10,481 nucleotides of DNA from Dissophora ornata (Eukaryota; Mortierellomycota; Mortierellomycetes; Mortierellales; Mortierellaceae): assembly GCA_025201705.1 (NCBI GenBank), contig MU617299.1, positions 1 through 10,481 on the forward strand. The letters run 5' to 3'. Under the pieces are notes generated by a model. The model was not told the DNA's origin and made no database searches. It was given only the letters and a program-made list of their open reading frames with translations. The position numbers and the translations under genes are program-made. Of the stretch, positions 1 to 5,330 are shown piece by piece (the first letter of the stretch is position 1; every line of letters starts with the position of its first letter).

Positions 1-63
1 CCAGACCACGTCCTCGTCGTGCACCCTGGGCAACTCATCGAGTTGGCAGAGAGTCTGGTTTAG
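1..63 (+). CDS. Possible 3' end of an unidentified gene (partial)
   Basis: Frame 1 is open from the window edge to a TAG at 61-63, giving 20 codons that end in ...LIELAESLV. Most third positions are C or G, as in the clear exons of this window, and an AATAAA follows about 40 nt after the stop. Together these fit a C-terminal exon entering from the left. Twenty codons can be open by chance and I do not recognise the peptide, so the call rests on codon bias and the downstream signal. The family, length and start lie outside the window. Confidence 0.38.
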   Translation, partial: PDHVLVVHPGQLIELAESLV

Positions 64-100
64 AATAGTGGAGTAATAGTAGAGAGTCCTCTTCCAGAGA

Positions 101-106
101 AATAAA
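101..106 (+). terminator. AATAAA poly(A) signal candidate
   Basis: An exact AATAAA lies 38 nt after the TAG at 61-63. It suits 3'-end formation for the putative upstream gene. The hexamer occurs by chance in A-rich DNA, so support is moderate. Confidence 0.4.
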
Positions 107-1019
107 ATCACTTCTTTTTCGCAACGAAGAAAAAAAAATACGGATGCCCAAGAACGACAAGCAGGAGCTGCTTGGACTTTATTTGTTTGACCGGTGTTGT
201 CATTCCGCCATTGAATGAGCGAAATGAGCGACATTCTGCAAGAGAATCGGATTGTTGTTCACACAAAATGGCGAAACGCTCTCTACGCGACGGAATACGC
301 GAGTACGCTCCACAGTTTGGAGAATTAGCAAAAACGCAGTCGGAGAGCTGTACACTGGTATCGCTTGGGGAGCAGTGGTCCATGACCAACAGTGAAGAGG
401 TGGGACAACTTCAAGTCGCGCGCCTGTGCGAACATGGACTAGAACGGAACACGGGTGAATGATATGGTTTCTCTTGAATGGCAAAGTTACAACAGAAGAA
501 TAAAGCGAGGTGATGGGAATGATCTGGACTGAACGATGCAACCAAGTTCTTTCTCTTAATTGTCTACAAAGGGTACAGAGGAGGTCTGTGTGTGTGCGTG
601 TGTGTGTGTCGTGGGAGGGCTAGAGGCAGAGGTGCAATTTTTGCCAAGGCATGCTGACATGAGGTCCAAGACCCAGTGGTCGAAGAAACGTAGCGAGGAA
701 GTTGCGATGCGGCATTATTAGTATCGCTCCCATGAGTGAAATGGTATGCTTTTCACGGATGAACCACTTTGTTTGACGGGAGGAAATACAGCCCAAGTGA
801 CATATTTTTTAGCGTATGCATTTTCTAGTGCGAATAGAGTATGTCGTGAAGACGGTAAACCGCGCCGACTAGGAGGTCGGGGTGGGTGGGGTCTAGGATG
901 CAAAAAAAATAAAATAGGAGGGGTATCTGGTCTCAGGGATGTGAGTCCCTGCAGCGCTGTATGCTGGATATCTTTATTGAAAGCCGCTAACTACCTTTCT
1001 TCTTTGACTTTATTCTACA
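107..1019. other. Gene-free stretch upstream of the transposase relic
   Basis: About 900 bp with only short, overlapping open frames on both strands. None shows a recognisable motif or the third-position bias of the real exons. It holds an A9-type run near 129-138, a TG microsatellite at 587-609, and a 6-bp perfect hairpin (CAGGGA / TCCCTG, stems at 934-939 and 946-951). The last 40 bases (CTAACTACC, a pyrimidine tract, then CAG at about 1018-1020) look like a branch site and 3' splice site. An upstream exon of the decayed transposase could therefore lie here, but I could not identify one. Confidence 0.5.
587..609. repeat. (TG)n microsatellite
   Basis: A tract of TG dinucleotides interrupted by a single CG. 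It is a simple sequence repeat in gene-free DNA, with no associated gene feature. Confidence 0.85.
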
Positions 1020-1554
1020 GAAAAGATTATCGGTCAATAGGATTAAGTAGAAAGCCGATCTGCAGAACCACAGATCAAGGCGCAAACATGAAAGGAAAAC
1101 AATGGCAATCTATGGGAGGCTCACTAATACCAGATGGATCCTCTGTTCGTCCCACAGGATGCAGTTGTGCGTTAACAAGGCGTTGAGACGTAGCCCGAGA
1201 TCCAAGACGAGTATAGACAAATGTCAGGCGATCTCGACATTTTGCAGAAATTCCGCCAGCTCAATGGATGCCCTCCACAAGAAGCATGTTAGACTTTACA
1301 ACCGGAGGCTAAAACTGCTCGCGGCGAATTCTACCCAAGGGAATTCACATTGCACTATGGCATGATGGATTATCAAGGCCATTGGTGCGATGAAAGCGGC
1401 TTACAACTCGAAGGACGTCATTCTCAGCTTTTACACTACCTGACACACGTCTGAAGATCGATCACGCTGGGAATGGTTGTACAAATTAACGTTTGTTCAG
1501 GCACCAGAAATACACCGCTCTGATTCAAGCCCTAAGCCGTCCAGAAAAACGTGA
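1020..1554 (+). pseudogene. Decayed hAT-family transposase fragment
   Basis: Seen in the sequence: one frame (about 1022-1095) reads ...RKPICRTTDQGANMK, which matches the hAT motif T-T-D-N-x-A/G-N-M around a catalytic-core aspartate. After a frame change near 1096-1102 the next frame reads MAIYGRL..., then CSSHRMQLCVNKAL, the hAT C-x2-H-x-L-Q/N-L signature. A KCQAI...F..S..SMDALHKK stretch and KLLAANSTQGNSHCTM follow, where functional relatives usually have T-R-W-N-S. Stops at 1363-1365 and 1438-1440 interrupt the frame, but the reading continues sensibly (WIIKAIGAMKAAYNSKD..., then RWEWLYKLTF) to about 1554. The fragment covers only the middle of the catalytic region; the N-terminal BED finger and C-terminal dimerisation domain are not seen, nor are terminal inverted repeats. 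With a frameshift, stops and a lost Trp, it is a non-functional relic. Confidence 0.78.
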
Positions 1555-1560
1555 CTGCCC

Positions 1561-1604
1561 AAAAAAAAAAAAAAATGCTTGAAATCAAAACAAACGAAGA
1601 ATAG
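1561..1604 (+). promoter_or_regulatory. A15 tract and short upstream ORF before PUF6
   Basis: Fifteen consecutive A residues (1561-1575) run into an ATG at 1575 that opens a nine-codon frame (MLEIKTNEE) ending in TAG at 1602-1604, 76 nt before the PUF6 start and in another frame. A poly(dA) tract at this distance is a common fungal promoter element that excludes nucleosomes. If transcription begins upstream of 1575, the small frame would be a uORF. The transcription start is unknown. Confidence 0.4.
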
Positions 1605-1680
1605 ACCACTTGTCTGCACATCTCTTGCTCTTGCCACCATCTTCACCAACTCCCGCCACAAATCCCATCATACATATATA

Positions 1681-3923
1681 ATGGCTATCGCAAAACGCAA
1701 GTCGAGCAGCATCACCGCAGAGAAGCCCCAGAAGAAGGCAAAGGGTGTGAAGGACTCCAAGGCTACCGAGACCAAGTCAGCCTCGAACAAAGCCACCCCT
1801 AACAAGAAGACTCTCTTTGGAAAGGTCATGAAGCAGGGCGAAGACGACCAGGAGGAGGAGGAGGAGGAGGACGAGGGAGAGCTGGAGGAGGAGCCTATCC
1901 GCGATGACGACGAGGAGAACGGCATGGATGTTGATACGCCTGACCAGACTGTCCCCCAGAAGAACAAGATCCGTACGTCGTCGATCTTTGCTTTTGTCTT
2001 TATCACCGTTGGTCTTGCATTCATGAAAAATGGAATATCAACTAACAATATCGTTGTTTTATTTTATTCTACTTTCAACATCTTGACTGCGTCTGTAACA
2101 TCTCAAATTGACGACTCTTACCGCACGCACGCACACACACACACATACCTAATAACGACCTTCCCACCCTCCTCACAGCCACAAAGGAGGCCAACGCACA
2201 AAAGAAGGCTCTCCGCGATGAACGTCGCTCACACAAACCCAACTCAGAACTCATCTACCCCGCCAAGAAGCTCTGGGAGAAGCTCCGTCTCAAGGAACTG
2301 CCCAAGGCCGAGCGCCAGGCAGTGATGAAAGACATGATGGCATTGATCACGGGTAAAGTCCAGGATATCATTTTCAAGCACGACATGTCCCGCATCATCC
2401 AGTCCTGTCTCAAGCACGGCAACGAGTCCCAACGCAACATCATTGCAGGAGAGCTCGTCGGACATTACTTGACGCTCTCAAAGTCGATGTATGGACGATT
2501 CATTGTCGTCAAGATTCTGCACTATTGTCAAAAGTACCGCGAGGCGATCATCAAAGAGTTTTATGGAAAGGTCCGTCAGCTGATCAAGCACAAGGAGGCT
2601 TCATCGATCATCGAGGATGCCTACTCCATCTACGCAAACGCGGCACAGAGGGCTGCGTTGATTCAGGAGTTCTATGGACCCGAGTTCAGACTGTTCAAGA
2701 TCGAGGACAAGAAGACGTTGACGGAGATTCTGGAGCAGAACCCAGCCAAGAAGGACAATATTATGAAGCACTTGATGGAAACCTTGACGGGTTGCTTGGA
2801 GAAGGGTACAGTTGGGTTCAGCATTGTACATCGTGGTCTCCTCGAGTACTTTGAGCATGCTGATGCCAAGGGTATTCAGGTACGTTGCACAACTGACATT
2901 GCTGCCACGGCATGCAAGAAACACTTTCATCAAGAACATTCAATTTTAACATGTCAATGTTATTTAATTCTATAGGAAATGTTGGAAGTGATGAAGGAAC
3001 AGGCGGTCGAGATGTTGCACACAAAGGAGGGTGCCCAGGTTGCAATGCTTTGCTTGTTGTACGCAACCCCCAAGGACCGTAAGGCGATGCTGAAGACCAT
3101 GAAGCCCTTCGTTGTCAAGATCTGCAAAGAGGAACACGGCCACATGGTGATGCTGAGGATGTTTGACGTTGTGGACGATACGGTTTTGATGAGCAAGGCT
3201 ATCCTGACCGAGATTATCAAGGAGATGGAGGATATTGCAAAGGACAAGTTTGGTCGCCGTGTGATTCTCTACTTGCTTGCAGGACGGTCACCAAAGTACA
3301 TCTCCCCCCAGAGCATCGAGCTTCTCGCAAAGGGAGACATTGTTCGTGCCAATACCAGTAAGAAGGACGCGGCAATTCGTTCAGCCGAGTTGCTCAACTA
3401 CATCTCCCCAGCTTTGATCTCCTTGATTGCGACCAAGACCAGAAGCCTGACGAGCGAGCCTTTGGCATGTCAGGTTGTTCTCGAGACCATGTTGCACGCG
3501 ACCGGTGACAAGGCGCCGGCAATGGATGCGCTCCTGGAGATGGCTGCTGCTAACCCTGCAGAGTCAACGTCAGATGAGCCCAACCCGCTGTTGACGATGC
3601 CAACGGATCGTTTGTTCAAGACATTGGTTCAATCCGATTACAAGGCCCCGCTTGCAGAGCCCAGCTTACACTTTGCCAAGGCCCTTTTGAACAAGATTTC
3701 GCCCTTTATTGGATTCTACGTTTTGGAGGGTGGTGCTAGTGCGTTCGTGGTGTTGGCGCTTTTGGAGAACCCAGAGTCGGCAGAGGAGACGAAGAAGCTA
3801 CTGATGTCAAAGTCCAAGACATCTTCAATAACTCTGCAGAAGGAGATGGAGAAGCTCGTCAAGAACAAGCCAGAGAATGAGCTGAAGGCTGTTCGTTTGA
3901 TTCTGAGTGCCTTAGCCAAGTAG
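1681..3923 (+). CDS. PUF6: Pumilio-repeat ribosome biogenesis protein PUF6/PUM3
   Basis: Three exons, 1681-1972, 2179-2879 and 2976-3923, join in frame into 646 aa, the usual length of yeast Puf6 and human PUM3. Both introns (206 and 96 nt) start GTACGT and end AG. The first in-frame ATG is 1681. Residues 1-50 are Lys/Ser rich (nuclear-signal-like) and 54-79 form an acidic run. Residues 124-134 carry the family's YPAKKLWEKLR. Puf-type helical repeats follow, visible at HDMSRIIQSCLKHGN (165-179), YGRFIVVKIL (202-211), EGAQVAMLCL (349-358), EEHGHMVMLRMFDVVDDT (383-400) and FGRRVILYLL (423-432). The C-terminal part (about 430-600) fits the CPL domain. Known for the family: nucleolar, binds RNA with little base specificity, promotes 60S assembly and rRNA processing; yeast Puf6 also represses ASH1 mRNA. 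No frameshift or missing segment is seen. The orthology call is secure; an ASH1-like role here is not implied. Confidence 0.95.
2123..2146. repeat. (CA)n microsatellite inside PUF6 intron 1
   Basis: A CA-rich tract (GCAC repeats, then CA repeats) sits just upstream of the likely branch site CCTAATAAC (2148-2156) and the 3' splice site at 2177-2178. It partly explains why this intron is twice the length of the next one. Confidence 0.85.
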
Positions 3924-4062
3924 AAAAAAAACACCCCCTCAAAAACATCAGCAGCATTTCATGACACACCATTTACCATTTGCAAGCTAGCCTACAAAAC
4001 TCGATCAAGCATATCACCTCTCATCCTGTTCATTCTCTCCTTTTTTTCCCAATCTTTTTTGT

Positions 4063-4068
4063 AATAAA
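4063..4068 (+). terminator. PUF6 poly(A) signal AATAAA
   Basis: An exact AATAAA lies 140 nt after the PUF6 stop codon, preceded by a T-rich stretch (T8CCCAATCT6). Position and context suit the PUF6 mRNA 3' end. Confidence 0.65.
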
Positions 4069-4235
4069 CACCATTACTTCATCACGGCCTGGTTTTTGTC
4101 GTTATGTTCCTGGAGGATGAATAATGGTACGAGTCATGTTGGTGAAAAGGCTGCAGCGGCACTAACCCGGATTAGGGAATTACGCCTCGTAGTTCACGAA
4201 CCATGGCCCATGTCAGGCGTTGCGGCAGAAGTGGG

Positions 4236-4260
4236 CTTTTTTTTTAGAACAAAAAAAAAG
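4236..4260. repeat. Perfect T9/A9 inverted repeat (10-bp stem, 5-nt loop)
   Basis: C plus nine T (4236-4245), loop AGAAC (4246-4250), then nine A plus G (4251-4260). The arms are exactly complementary. It lies about 170 bp beyond the PUF6 poly(A) signal and 380 bp before the next start codon. The role is unknown. Confidence 0.8.
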
Positions 4261-4436
4261 GGGGGTCCGATTCCCCGGAACGATGACCGAGAGACGTTTA
4301 AACATGCATGTACCACAAATAAGGGGGGGTCAGGCCTGTAAAAATTGGGAACATCACGCGTCGAGTAAACAACTGTCAGCTGCGAACAGCAATGGGGCAT
4401 TTGTACATGAGCGCGAACGGACAGATCAGCTCTCCC

Positions 4437-4455
4437 GGGTCGAACTGGGTCGAAC
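4437..4455. promoter_or_regulatory. Tandem GGGTCGAAC motif in the promoter of the small gene
   Basis: GGGTCGAAC occurs twice, 10 bp apart (4437-4445, 4447-4455), about one helical turn. The core CGAAC appears two more times just upstream (4383-4387, 4414-4418). The cluster lies 190-260 bp before the ATG at 4642. It could be a transcription factor site; no known factor is assigned. Confidence 0.35.
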
Positions 4456-4546
4456 AAAGGAGGAGAGAAGAGCCGCCGTCGTCTGTTTGTTCCTCGTTGT
4501 TTTTTGTTTTCTTTCCGTTATCTTCGCAAATCTCCATCGTCTCGAC

Positions 4547-4553
4547 ATAAATA
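4547..4553 (+). promoter_or_regulatory. TATA-like element ATAAATA
   Basis: ATAAATA lies 89 nt before the ATG at 4642, after a T/C-rich stretch (4496-4520). The distance suits a core promoter giving a leader of roughly 40-60 nt. This is by motif only. Confidence 0.4.
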
Positions 4554-4641
4554 CACAGATCACGCACACAGGAAGTCCAAAAACGCATAACAAACAGTTC
4601 ACCTTAGAACCCCTTCCTCCTTACATCATTTCTCAAACAAG

Positions 4642-5070
4642 ATGGCCTGTACACTATCTTGCGCCAGCTTTTTCTCAAAAGCCCTTCTCTGCCAAAACGT
4701 CAACCACTTTGATATCCCTACTTCCATCCCCACAATTGGTCTGGATCCCGTCCTCGACACCTGTCTCTGCGTCCAAGGCAACGTTGCTTCGATGCATAGC
4801 TGTGCCTCCTGTCGGGCGACCAACAATATCACGAATGGAGATGGCACCTGGGTATTCTTGGATGCTTGCAATAAAGAATATCCGGATCGACATCTGTACC
4901 TGAGCGCCGCTGGTCCGGGATTGAGGCCCTGGGGGCTCAATCAAGCCATAAAACCCGCTGGGGAGAAGACGACGCTGCGGCGGCGACTGATCGATGCCAT
5001 GAACGTGTATTCGGTACTTTTTGCTATCTCGGTCGTGGTGTCGACATGTTCGGTCGTTCTCACTACATGA
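4642..5070 (+). CDS. Small cysteine-rich protein with hydrophobic C-terminus, unknown function
   Basis: An uninterrupted 142-aa frame with a good start context (AACAAG-ATG-GCC), a TATA-like element 89 nt upstream and AATAAA 100 nt downstream. Its C/G-rich third positions match the other real genes. Cysteines fall at 3, 7, 17, 41, 43, 54, 57, 76 and 136. The pattern C-x3-C-x9-C ... C-x-C-x10-C-x2-C recalls small secreted fungal proteins with several disulfides (CLC...CASC), and N62 is a possible N-glycosylation site. Residues 111-117 are basic (TLRRRLI) and 122-142 are hydrophobic, which would fit a tail anchor or GPI-type signal. Oddly, no classical N-terminal signal peptide precedes the cysteines: the protein starts MACTLSCASFF. 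The frame could be missing a 5' exon, or it may be a cytosol-facing tail-anchored protein. The family is not identified; the gene looks real, its function is open. Confidence 0.7.
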   Translation: MACTLSCASFFSKALLCQNVNHFDIPTSIPTIGLDPVLDTCLCVQGNVASMHSCASCRATNNITNGDGTWVFLDACNKEYPDRHLYLSAAGPGLRPWGLNQAIKPAGEKTTLRRRLIDAMNVYSVLFAISVVVSTCSVVLTT

Positions 5071-5169
5071 GAGACGAAAGCCAGGGTTTTTTTGACAGAA
5101 ACATCTCTCTCCCCTATTATCATACCCACCTAATTCCGCAACTCGACATTTAAAACAATAGTTTCTTGC

Positions 5170-5175
5170 AATAAA
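5170..5175 (+). terminator. Poly(A) signal AATAAA for the small Cys-rich gene
   Basis: An exact AATAAA in the context TTGCAATAAACAATG, 100 nt after the TGA at 5068-5070 and just before a long T-rich tract. This is typical placement for a fungal 3' end. Confidence 0.65.
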
Positions 5176-5187
5176 CAATGATTATTA

Positions 5188-5220
5188 TTTTCTTTTTTCT
5201 TTTTTTTTCTTTTTGTTGTC
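5188..5220. repeat. T-rich tract between convergent genes
   Basis: About 33 nt of almost pure T broken by single C or G (T6, T9 and T5 runs), lying between the 3' ends of the small Cys-rich gene and Hsp110. It could help end transcription of the plus-strand gene. I see no AATAAA on the minus strand for Hsp110 between 5100 and 5330. Confidence 0.6.
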
Positions 5221-5330
5221 TGTGTACATGATGAATGAGGTTCTAAAATTTCTCTTCATCGAATGCCGATTTCTAAAGTTCGGGCTGCTCTGTTCACTGT
5301 TCGTTCATTTTCCCTATCCACTTTCCTGTT

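Larger units (their letters stand above)
4069..4546. other. Intergenic region between PUF6 and the small Cys-rich gene
   Basis: No coding frame here is convincing. The stretch from about 4120 to 4345 differs in texture from its surroundings: G/C-rich islands, a T9/A9 hairpin, a G6 run at 4260-4265 and a G7 run at 4324-4330. It could be an interspersed repeat. From about 4380 onward it becomes the likely promoter of the next gene. Confidence 0.5.

Noticed and set aside
172..541. Overlapping 96- to 113-codon frames on both strands
   Set aside because: Mixed codon use, no motif, no poly(A) or promoter arrangement that favours either strand.
746..1186. 146-codon plus-strand frame as an intact gene
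   Set aside because: Only its last part (from about 1022) resembles hAT transposase and then shifts frame; the first 270 bp show no family motif or coding bias.
1579..1680. N-terminal extension of PUF6 to 1579
   Set aside because: The extension would need a TTG start; the first in-frame ATG is 1681, and the protein from there has the expected family length.
4260..4275. tRNA T-arm or pol III B-box look-alike (GGTCCGATTCC)
   Set aside because: One mismatch to the B box, no matching acceptor, D or anticodon arms, and a T9 run (a pol III terminator) lies upstream between it and any A-box-like sequence.
4476..4545. Hydrophobic stretch (VVCLFLVVFCFLSVIF) as a missing signal peptide exon for the Cys-rich gene
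   Set aside because: It has no nearby start codon, is in a different frame, lies upstream of the TATA-like element, and results from a T-rich tract.
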